Shown here one piece after another: positions 1 through 4,960 of a DNA stretch of 5,946 nt. The notes under the pieces are model-generated. The model was not told where the DNA came from and made no database searches. It worked only from the letters and a program-made list of their open reading frames with translations. Source of the stretch: UBA8444 sp964003875 (GTDB taxonomy: Bacteria > Bacteroidota > Bacteroidia > Flavobacteriales > UBA7312); assembly GCA_964003875.1 (NCBI GenBank), contig CAXFLH010000091.1, forward strand, positions 1-5,946, in the 5' to 3' direction. Numbering within the stretch: position 1 is the first letter of the stretch; every line of letters starts with the position of its first letter. The translations under genes and the position numbers were made by a program.

Positions 1-40
1 CTCAAATGAGAAGCCTTTTGAAAAAAAGCCTATTAATCAA

Positions 41-292
41 TTATAGACTATTCACATGCTTAGCTAACTTAGATTTTAAATTGGCAGCTTTGTTTTTGTG
101 AATGATATTTCTTTTTGTCAGTTTATCTAACATAGACTCTAAAGAAGGTAATAAAGCTATAGCTTCTTTCTTATCAGTAGTAGCTCTTAACTTTCTTACA
201 GCATTACGAGCTGTTTTGTGATAATAACTATTAGCAGCATTTCTCTTTGCTGTCTGTCTTATTCTTTTCTTTGCTGACTTGTGATTAGCCAT
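41..292 (-). CDS. rpsT: 30S ribosomal protein S20
   Basis: This is the primary 16S rRNA-binding protein S20, which sits at the bottom of the small subunit and helps early 30S assembly in the cytoplasm. The 83-residue product has the usual family length. It opens with the hallmark MANHKSAKKRIRQ and is very rich in Lys/Arg/Ala. It closes with the typical helical segment HKNKAANLKSKLAKHV at about residues 65-80. The start is clear because MANHKSA is the canonical N-terminus. There is no Shine-Dalgarno; the start codon is preceded by an A/T-rich leader, as is normal in Bacteroidota. A TAnnTTTG -7 element lies about 30 bases upstream, so the gene probably has its own promoter even though mnmD lies 95 bases upstream on the same strand. 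No convincing intrinsic terminator is visible in the 40 bases after the stop. Confidence 0.98.
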   Translation of the reverse strand: MANHKSAKKRIRQTAKRNAANSYYHKTARNAVRKLRATTDKKEAIALLPSLESMLDKLTKRNIIHKNKAANLKSKLAKHVNSL

Positions 293-323
293 ATTTTTTA
301 TAATTATCTGTTAAAAAGGAGCG

Positions 324-331
324 CAAATGTA
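324..331 (-). promoter_or_regulatory. Candidate rpsT promoter, Bacteroidota -7 box TACATTTG
   Basis: Read on the minus strand this is TACATTTG, an exact match to the Bacteroidota -7 consensus TAnnTTTG. It ends 31 bases before the rpsT start codon, giving a leader of roughly 25 bases. No clear TTTG -33 box is visible 17-21 bases upstream, so the call rests on the -7 match and its position. Confidence 0.55.
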
Positions 332-387
332 TTAATTTATTTGCTAATAATGGTTTTTTCTATTAAAAAAGAACTTGTAGATACTTT

Positions 388-1053
388 TTACAAACGGATC
401 GCTCGTATCATTTCTCTTTTTCCAGGAGGCCCAGCCAGAGATTCTAACTGCAATCCTAAAGATTTCAAAATGCGTTTGACTTCCCCTTTTGCACAATATG
501 TTACCAAAACACCACCTCTATTTAAAATTTTGACCATCTTCTCAAGGATATCTTTTTGCCACAATTCGGGCTGAACACGAAAACCAAAGGCATCGTAAAA
601 AATTAAATCAAAAGTGGTGTCAAACTCATATTCTTGAATTGTGTTGTGTATTTTAAATAAATGAAAGTGAGTTGAAATCTCAGTAAGCATATCCCAAGAA
701 CTCGTATGCAATTTGTTAAAGATATGTTCTTCAGAAAATGCATCTAAGAAATCGACATAATCTAACTGATTTACTAATTCAAGAGATAAAGGTTCTTTTT
801 CTATGGCATAGTAGTTTATAGAACGATGTTGATCTAATCCGTAGAGATATGACAAAAAAGTATTTAGACCTGTACCAAACCCCATTTCAAAGATTGATAT
901 TTCTTGAGATTTAATAAGGTCAAGGCCATTTTTTATATAAACATGCTGAGCCTCACTAATTGCACCATGAGTGGAGTGATAATGTTCATTACATTTAGGA
1001 ATTTTTAGGGTTTTACTACCATCATTAGTCGCTATGATTTTCAAGTTTAGCAT
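388..1053 (-). CDS. mnmD: tRNA 5-methylaminomethyl-2-thiouridine methyltransferase MnmD (stand-alone MnmC2/DUF752 domain)
   Basis: This is an S-adenosylmethionine-dependent methyltransferase that completes the mnm5(s2)U modification of U34 in the anticodon of certain tRNAs by methylating the nm5 intermediate. The 221 residues correspond only to the methyltransferase half of E. coli MnmC; the FAD oxidoreductase half (MnmC1) is absent. Visible motifs in order are the substrate-side segment YHSTHGAISEAQHVY (25-39), SAM motif I EMGFGTGLN (56-64), acidic residue E85 at the end of beta-2 (YAIEKEP), the YDAF motif (153-156) followed by PELW (162-165), TYCAKGEVKR (185-194), and the family C-terminus GPPGKREMIRA (208-218). 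The start has no in-frame alternative before Met57, so ATG at 1053 is secure. The gene is divergent from the M42 peptidase gene across 53 bases and lies upstream of rpsT on the same strand. The DUF752 assignment is confident; the exact in vivo substrate is inferred from the family. Confidence 0.93.
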   Translation of the reverse strand: MLNLKIIATNDGSKTLKIPKCNEHYHSTHGAISEAQHVYIKNGLDLIKSQEISIFEMGFGTGLNTFLSYLYGLDQHRSINYYAIEKEPLSLELVNQLDYVDFLDAFSEEHIFNKLHTSSWDMLTEISTHFHLFKIHNTIQEYEFDTTFDLIFYDAFGFRVQPELWQKDILEKMVKILNRGGVLVTYCAKGEVKRILKSLGLQLESLAGPPGKREMIRAIRL

Positions 1054-1057
1054 TACA

Positions 1058-1065
1058 CAAATTAA
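1058..1065 (-). promoter_or_regulatory. Possible mnmD -7 box TTAATTTG (one mismatch)
   Basis: On the minus strand this reads TTAATTTG, differing from TAnnTTTG at one of the six fixed positions. It ends only 4 bases before the mnmD start codon, so transcription from it would begin at or next to the ATG and give a leaderless mRNA. No well-spaced -33 box is visible. The call is tentative. Confidence 0.25.
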
Positions 1066-1076
1066 GTATATTTTAT

Positions 1077-1084
1077 TAGCTTTG
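1077..1084 (+). promoter_or_regulatory. Candidate promoter of the M42 peptidase-ilvE pair, -7 box TAGCTTTG
   Basis: This is an exact match to the Bacteroidota -7 consensus TAnnTTTG. It lies 22 bases before the peptidase ATG, giving a predicted leader of about 15-17 bases. The leader is A-rich just before the start and has no Shine-Dalgarno. A matching -33 TTTG box is not evident. It lies back to back with the possible mnmD promoter in the 53-base divergent gap. Confidence 0.55.
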
Positions 1085-1106
1085 CTGACCCAATCTCACA
1101 AAAAAC

Positions 1107-2198
1107 ATGGCAAAGAAAAAAACTGTTACCAATAAAAAATCCATTGCTTTTTTAGAACAATATCTCAACAATGCTTCGCCAACAGGCTTTGAAAGTGAAG
1201 GTCAAAAGCTATGGCTAGATTATATCAAACCTTATGTAGATGATTATTTTGTAGATACATATGGCACTGTTGTTGGTGTTATTAACCCAAAAGCTAAGTA
1301 TAAAGTAATAATAGAGGCTCATGCTGACGAAATATCTTGGTTTGTACACTACATTACCAAAGATGGCTTCATTTATTTAAGAAGAAATGGTGGCAGCGAC
1401 CATCAAATAGCACCTTCTAAAAGAGTTAATATTCATACTGATAAAGGTATTGTTGATGCAGTATTTGGTTGGCCTGCAATACACACTAGACATGGGGGCG
1501 AAGAAAAATCTCCAAAATTGGATAATATTTTCTTAGACTGTGGTTGTACAACTAAAGAAGAAGTTGAGAAACTTGGTGTTCATGTAGGTTGTGTTGTTAC
1601 TTACAAAGACGAATTCATGATATTAAACGATACATTCTATGTAGGTAGAGCATTAGACAATAGAGTCGGTGGTTTTATGATTGCAGAAGTAGCAAGACTT
1701 CTCAAAGAAAATAAAAAGAAATTACCGTTTGGACTATATATAACAAACTCTGTACAAGAAGAAGTTGGTTTGAGAGGGGCACAAATGATTACGGAAAGAA
1801 TTAAACCAGATGTGGCTATTGTTACTGATGTATGTCATGATACCCAAACACCAATGATAAACAAAATTAAACAAGGTGATTTGTTTTGTGGTAAAGGACC
1901 TGTTTTAACTTATGGTCCTGCTGTACAGAATAACCTTTTGAATTTAATTATTGATACAGCAGATAAAAACAAAATACCATTCCAAAGAGCAGCAGCATCA
2001 CGTGCAACAGGTACAGATACTGATGCTTTTGCGTACTCAACGGGTGGTGTTGCCTCTGCTCTTATTTCATTGCCATTGAGATACATGCACACTACTGTTG
2101 AAAGCGTACATAAAGATGATGTTGATAATGTTATCAAATTGATTTACAATGCGCTGCTCAATATAAAAGATGGTCACGACTTTAGATACATCAAATAG
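1107..2198 (+). CDS. M42-family metallopeptidase (glutamyl aminopeptidase / endoglucanase-like family)
   Basis: This is a cytoplasmic di-metal aminopeptidase of the M42 family; members often form large self-compartmentalised complexes that trim peptides from the N-terminus. The 363 residues match the family length. The expected metal ligands are visible: H72 in AHADE, bridging D184 in RALDNR, E219 next to the presumed catalytic base E218 in QEEVGLRG (217-224), D241 in IVTDVCHD, and H328 in LRYMHTTVE. A conserved stretch SRATGTDTDAF (298-308) precedes the last ligand. The N-terminus MAKKKTVTNKKS is a short lysine-rich lead-in to the first helix. The start follows an A-rich leader and a -7 promoter element. 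ilvE begins 13 bases after the stop, so the two are probably co-transcribed. Substrate preference cannot be read from sequence; annotations such as endoglucanase for this family are historical and should not be taken literally. Confidence 0.93.
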   Translation: MAKKKTVTNKKSIAFLEQYLNNASPTGFESEGQKLWLDYIKPYVDDYFVDTYGTVVGVINPKAKYKVIIEAHADEISWFVHYITKDGFIYLRRNGGSDHQIAPSKRVNIHTDKGIVDAVFGWPAIHTRHGGEEKSPKLDNIFLDCGCTTKEEVEKLGVHVGCVVTYKDEFMILNDTFYVGRALDNRVGGFMIAEVARLLKENKKKLPFGLYITNSVQEEVGLRGAQMITERIKPDVAIVTDVCHDTQTPMINKIKQGDLFCGKGPVLTYGPAVQNNLLNLIIDTADKNKIPFQRAAASRATGTDTDAFAYSTGGVASALISLPLRYMHTTVESVHKDDVDNVIKLIYNALLNIKDGHDFRYIK

Positions 2199-2211
2199 AA
2201 ATTTTAAGCTT

Positions 2212-3258
2212 ATGAAAATTACTAAAACAATACAGTCCAAAATAGAACAAACAGACTTTGATAATTTGTCGTTTGGCAAGTGTTTTAGTGACCATATGTT
2301 TAGCATATCTTTTAAAAATAATGAATGGCAAAAGCCTGAAATACTTCCTTATGGACCACTAAGTTTAAATCCAGGAACACATGTTTTTCATTATGGTCAA
2401 GCTATTTTTGAGGGAATGAAAGCTTATAAAAATGAACAAGGTGAGACCCTTTTATTTAGACCTCAAGAAAACATAAAAAGACTAAATCGCTCTGCCGATA
2501 GGATGTGTATGCCTAGAATTGACGAAGCCATCTTTATGCAAGGTCTAACTACATTATTAGAAATTGATAAAGATTGGATACCTAATTCAGAAAGTATGTC
2601 ATTATATATTCGCCCATTTATGATTGCCAATAGCGAATTCATTCGTGCTACTCCAGCAAGCGATTTTAAATTTATGATTATAACATCGCCAACATCTACT
2701 TATTATGCAGGAAAAACAAATCTGAAAATTGAGCAAAAATATGCCCGTTCTGTTGTCGGCGGTACAGGCTTTGCTAAAGCAGCAGGTAACTATGCCGCTG
2801 CCTTTGCCCCTACCAAAAAAGTACAAAATGAGGGCTTTACACAAATCATATGGACAGATGCCATAAGTCATGAATACATTGAAGAATGTGGGACTATGAA
2901 TATTATGTTTAGAATAGATGATAAAATCATCACTCCTAAATTAAGTGAAAGTATATTAGGTGGAATTACTAGAGATAGTATCATTACTATTGCCAAACAA
3001 AAAGGCATTGAGGTTGAAGAACGAAGAATCTCAGTTTCTGAAATTATAGAACACTATAACAATGGACGCTTAAAAGAAGCCTTTGGCGTTGGTACGGCTG
3101 TAACCCTAAACCCAATAGACTCCATTACCTTTAACGATACTGTGATAGATATTGAAAAAATTAACGAAAACTCTTACGCCACCTTACTAAAAAGTGAATT
3201 GCTAGGCATTCAATACGGTAAGATTGAAGATGTTAATGGCTGGACATTTAAGGTGTAA
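2212..3258 (+). CDS. ilvE: Branched-chain-amino-acid aminotransferase (PLP fold type IV)
   Basis: This cytoplasmic enzyme transfers the amino group between leucine, isoleucine or valine and 2-oxoglutarate, the last step of their synthesis and first step of their breakdown. From ATG at 2212 the protein has 348 residues, the usual length for this BCAT type. The frame is open to an ATG at 2170, but that adds 14 unconserved residues and would overlap the peptidase gene by 29 bases; MKITKT is the expected start. Visible features are FHYGQAIFEGMKAY (59-72), FRPQENIKRLNRSA (82-95), LYIRPF (131-136), the presumed PLP lysine K189 in GGTGFAKAAGNYAAAF, EECGTMNIMF (224-233, with E225 facing the cofactor), GGITRDSI, and the late EAFGVGTA loop. 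This segment order resembles the mitochondrial/long bacterial BCAT type rather than D-amino-acid transaminases. It probably shares the peptidase transcript. Its 3' end overlaps the convergent acetyltransferase gene by 11 bases. Confidence 0.95.
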   Translation: MKITKTIQSKIEQTDFDNLSFGKCFSDHMFSISFKNNEWQKPEILPYGPLSLNPGTHVFHYGQAIFEGMKAYKNEQGETLLFRPQENIKRLNRSADRMCMPRIDEAIFMQGLTTLLEIDKDWIPNSESMSLYIRPFMIANSEFIRATPASDFKFMIITSPTSTYYAGKTNLKIEQKYARSVVGGTGFAKAAGNYAAAFAPTKKVQNEGFTQIIWTDAISHEYIEECGTMNIMFRIDDKIITPKLSESILGGITRDSIITIAKQKGIEVEERRISVSEIIEHYNNGRLKEAFGVGTAVTLNPIDSITFNDTVIDIEKINENSYATLLKSELLGIQYGKIEDVNGWTFKV

Positions 3259-3673
3259 ATGTCATTTTGTAATGCTTAATGCCTGCTTCTTCGAATATTT
3301 CTCCATCTTTTTCAAAGCTTAACTTTTGATAAAAATCTACAGTCTGTATCTGAGCGTGTAGATAAATCTTTTGCTTCATAGGCAAGACATCTTTCAATAC
3401 TTCTTCAACAAGACGTTTTCCCACACCGCTGCCCCTAAATTTAGCAAGCACTGCAAAACGTTCAAGCTTTATGCCTTTATCGGTGTTTCTCCATCGAGCA
3501 ACCCCACAACTGACATCATTCTTTGTTATTAAATAATGTCTTGCTGAGAATTCAAAATTATCGTGTTCATCAGACTCGCTAACACCTTGTTCGACAACAA
3601 ATACCTCGTTTCTGACTTGCCGAACATCAGAAAACTTATCGTCATCAACATTTAGTCTATAAACTTTTAACAT
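3248..3673 (-). CDS. GNAT-family N-acetyltransferase (ElaA/YjcF-like)
   Basis: This is a predicted cytoplasmic acetyl-CoA-dependent acetyltransferase with unknown acceptor. The 141 residues form one GNAT domain. VRNEVFVVEQGVSESDE (20-36) is the N-terminal signature shared with ElaA/YjcF proteins. GVARWR (57-62) is the central strand. ERFAVLAKFRGSGVGKRL (71-88) is motif A, with the RGSGVG pyrophosphate-binding loop at 80-85. HAQIQTVDFYQKLSF (106-120) with Tyr115 is the typical C-terminal acid/base region, and EEAGIKHYKM (128-137) closes the fold. The start ATG lies inside the last 17 bases of the upstream MazG-like gene, which suggests translational coupling on one transcript. No other start is available near the N-terminal motif. 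Its stop overlaps the ilvE stop region on the opposite strand. The family call is strong; the substrate is unknown. Confidence 0.88.
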   Translation of the reverse strand: MLKVYRLNVDDDKFSDVRQVRNEVFVVEQGVSESDEHDNFEFSARHYLITKNDVSCGVARWRNTDKGIKLERFAVLAKFRGSGVGKRLVEEVLKDVLPMKQKIYLHAQIQTVDFYQKLSFEKDGEIFEEAGIKHYKMTFTP

Positions 3674-4058
3674 ACTTTTCCAAAATACCTTTGATATCGG
3701 GCTTGAAGTAATTTGCTCCCTTCAAAACTTTACCATCTTCCCTAAAAATTGGCTGATTATTTTCATCAAGTTTTGACATATTACTTCTTTGAATTTCATC
3801 AAAAATTTCACCAATAACATCTTGCATGCCATGCTTTAAAACTGTGCCACACCATATGTATAGCATATCACCTAAGGCGTCTGCAATTTCTACCATATCG
3901 CCATTTTGACAAGCTTCTAAATACTCTTCATTTTCCTCTTGCATTAGACGGTGTCTTAATAAAAAAGTAGATTCATCAACAATAGCTTTAGGTGTGTCTT
4001 CGTTGCCGATTAAGAAAACTTCATGAAACTTTTTAACCTTGTTAATTTTGTCAATCAT
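3657..4058 (-). CDS. MazG-like nucleoside triphosphate pyrophosphohydrolase family protein
   Basis: This is a predicted cytoplasmic all-alpha NTP pyrophosphohydrolase (MazG / PRA-PH superfamily), the group that hydrolyses NTPs, dNTPs or phosphoribosyl-ATP to the monophosphate plus pyrophosphate. The 133 residues carry the metal-binding pattern of the superfamily: EENEEYLEA (41-49) on the first core helix, and EIADALGDMLYI (57-68) with E57, D60 and D64 on the next. A well-defined C-terminal segment from about residue 90 (IQRSNMSKL, then NYFKPDI) is characteristic of a bacteroidotal subgroup I recognise as nucleoside triphosphate pyrophosphohydrolase family protein. The histidine biosynthesis role of true HisE is unlikely because no his genes are nearby. 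Its last 17 bases overlap the start of the GNAT gene. It is divergent from yceI across 77 bases. A house-cleaning role is inference from the superfamily. Confidence 0.85.
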   Translation of the reverse strand: MIDKINKVKKFHEVFLIGNEDTPKAIVDESTFLLRHRLMQEENEEYLEACQNGDMVEIADALGDMLYIWCGTVLKHGMQDVIGEIFDEIQRSNMSKLDENNQPIFREDGKVLKGANYFKPDIKGILEKYVKSL

Positions 4059-4088
4059 ATTATTTTTTAATTACTTAAAATCGTTATT

Positions 4089-4096
4089 CAAAATAA
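4089..4096 (-). promoter_or_regulatory. Possible promoter of the MazG-like/GNAT pair, -7 box TTATTTTG (one mismatch)
   Basis: Read on the minus strand this is TTATTTTG, one fixed position off TAnnTTTG. It ends 30 bases before the start codon, a distance like that of the rpsT promoter. The leader is almost entirely A/T. No -33 box is obvious. The call is tentative. Confidence 0.3.
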
Positions 4097-4098
4097 GT

Positions 4099-4106
4099 TA
4101 ATTTTG
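4099..4106 (+). promoter_or_regulatory. Candidate yceI promoter, -7 box TAATTTTG
   Basis: This is an exact match to TAnnTTTG, ending 29 bases before the YceI start codon and leaving an A/T-rich leader of about 23-25 bases without a Shine-Dalgarno. It is only 2 bases from the possible oppositely oriented -7 box of the MazG-like gene, so the two promoters would compete or be co-regulated. No -33 consensus is visible. Confidence 0.5.
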
Positions 4107-4135
4107 TAAGAAAATTTATAAAATATAGAACAATA

Positions 4136-4729
4136 ATGAAAAAAATAGCTTTAGCTATAAGTACCCTATTAATTTTTAGTGCATTTACTTTCATTCATGT
4201 AGATACCTATAAAGCCAATATCAAAAATAGTAAACTAGTTTGGCATGGAGAAAAGTTAAGTGCTAAACACTTTGGAAACATTCAACTTAAAAGTGGTGAA
4301 CTTAGGATTAATTGCGACGGAAGATTAGTAGGCGCAAAATTCGTAATTAACATGAGATCTATCACTAACCAAGACATTGAATCCAAGCAATATAAAGCAA
4401 TGCTAGTTGATGATTTGAAAAGCAGTAGATTTTTCGATGTTGAAAAATACCCTGAAGCTATTTTCGAACTCCTAAGGTCAACACCATTAGGAAAGAATAA
4501 GTTTAATCTTTTAGGTCAACTCAATATCAAAGGTAAGCTAGCCCCTGTTAATATTCCTCTTGAGCTGAAATATAAAGACAATGGCAAGGTGTTAGCGGTT
4601 GGTGAATGTAGTTTTGACCGAACTAAATATGGATTAAAGTACGGCTCCAACTCTTTCTTTGACAACTTAGGAGATGAAGCTATTTCAGACATTATCAGAC
4701 TCGAATTCGAAATTGAATTAGAAAAATAA
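4136..4729 (+). CDS. YceI-family secreted protein (lipocalin-like, predicted isoprenoid/lipid binder)
   Basis: This is a predicted exported protein with the YceI beta-barrel fold, whose characterised relatives bind polyisoprenoid or fatty-acyl ligands in an elongated hydrophobic pocket. The 197 residues start with a Sec-type signal, MKK followed by a hydrophobic stretch to about residue 20, with possible cleavage after Ala16. There is no lipobox cysteine, so it is probably soluble in the periplasm. The domain opens with NSKLVWHGEKLSAKHFG (31-47) and continues through FFDVEKYPEAIFE (99-111). It ends with the family hallmark FDRTKYGLKYG (160-170) and FFDNLGDEAISD (174-185). The start is the first ATG after a -7 promoter element. 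The stop overlaps the start of the next gene (TAATG), so the two are coupled. The physiological ligand is not known. Confidence 0.92.
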   Translation: MKKIALAISTLLIFSAFTFIHVDTYKANIKNSKLVWHGEKLSAKHFGNIQLKSGELRINCDGRLVGAKFVINMRSITNQDIESKQYKAMLVDDLKSSRFFDVEKYPEAIFELLRSTPLGKNKFNLLGQLNIKGKLAPVNIPLELKYKDNGKVLAVGECSFDRTKYGLKYGSNSFFDNLGDEAISDIIRLEFEIELEK

Positions 4730-4920
4730 TGGAAAATATTACTCAAGGCCATTGGATTTTTGCAGCCATTTTTGCTTTTTCATTCGTATGTTATCTCATT
4801 TGGTCGTACCGTAAAGAATTAAAGCTTAATAAAATACATTATAGAGGAAGCTCATTGTTTATTCTATCTGTAATAGTAATAGCTTTTGTAATCTATGTTT
4901 TTAGAGGATATATGAAATAA
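4729..4920 (+). CDS. Small two-helix membrane protein coupled to YceI
   Basis: I do not recognise a named family. The 63-residue product has two predicted transmembrane helices at about residues 9-27 and 41-58. They are joined by a strongly basic loop (R28, K29, K32, K35, H37, R39) that should lie in the cytoplasm, placing both termini outside. The start A is the last base of the yceI stop codon (TAATG), a classic translational-coupling arrangement, which supports it being a real gene despite its size. It is followed by a 40-base gap and the SRPBCC-GyrI gene on the same strand. It resembles anonymous short membrane proteins I associate with flavobacterial genomes, but this is recollection, not a search. 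A role beside YceI in envelope lipid handling is conjecture. Confidence 0.75.
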   Translation: MENITQGHWIFAAIFAFSFVCYLIWSYRKELKLNKIHYRGSSLFILSVIVIAFVIYVFRGYMK

Positions 4921-4946
4921 CTTTTTATACTTAAATTAGCCATTAA

Positions 4947-4954
4947 TAAATTTG
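4947..4954 (+). promoter_or_regulatory. Candidate promoter of the SRPBCC-GyrI gene, -7 box TAAATTTG (near-leaderless)
   Basis: This is an exact match to TAnnTTTG, ending 6 bases before the ATG at 4961. Normal spacing would put the transcription start at or within a base or two of the start codon, giving a leaderless or nearly leaderless mRNA. No -33 TTTG box is found at the usual distance. The gene may additionally be read through from yceI. Confidence 0.45.
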
Positions 4955-4960
4955 CTACAA

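Noticed and set aside
11..31. Apparent terminator hairpin downstream of rpsT around two AAGCCT copies and a T-run on the minus strand
   Set aside because: The two AAGCCT copies are direct, not inverted, repeats, so they cannot pair as a stem. The flanking CTCAAATGAG gives only a 4-base stem.
1..46. Open plus-strand frame ending in a TAG at 44-46, possibly the C-terminus of a gene converging on rpsT
   Set aside because: Only about 14 codons are visible, with no recognisable motif; a frame this short stays open easily by chance. It needs upstream sequence to decide.
281..574. Plus-strand open frame of 97 codons opposite rpsT and mnmD
   Set aside because: It lies largely antisense to the conserved C-terminal motifs of mnmD, has no family resemblance, and covers the rpsT promoter region.
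2170..2211. Longer ilvE start at 2170
   Set aside because: It would add 14 residues not typical of the family and overlap the peptidase gene by 29 bases; ATG 2212 gives the expected MKITKT N-terminus.
1910..2306. Two overlapping minus-strand open frames opposite the peptidase and ilvE
   Set aside because: Both are antisense shadows of strongly conserved coding sequence, with low-complexity or Cys/Ser-rich translations and no motif.
2602..2871. Minus-strand open frame of 89 codons inside ilvE
   Set aside because: It is antisense to the ilvE active-site region and its cysteine-rich translation resembles no family.
4059..4135. Possible riboswitch or small RNA in the divergent MazG-like/yceI gap
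   Set aside because: At 77 bases of almost pure A/T with no stable stem, it is explained by two promoters and leaders.
4516..4752. Minus-strand open frame of 78 codons opposite yceI
   Set aside because: It is antisense to the conserved C-terminal YceI hallmark, with no promoter motif or recognisable domain.
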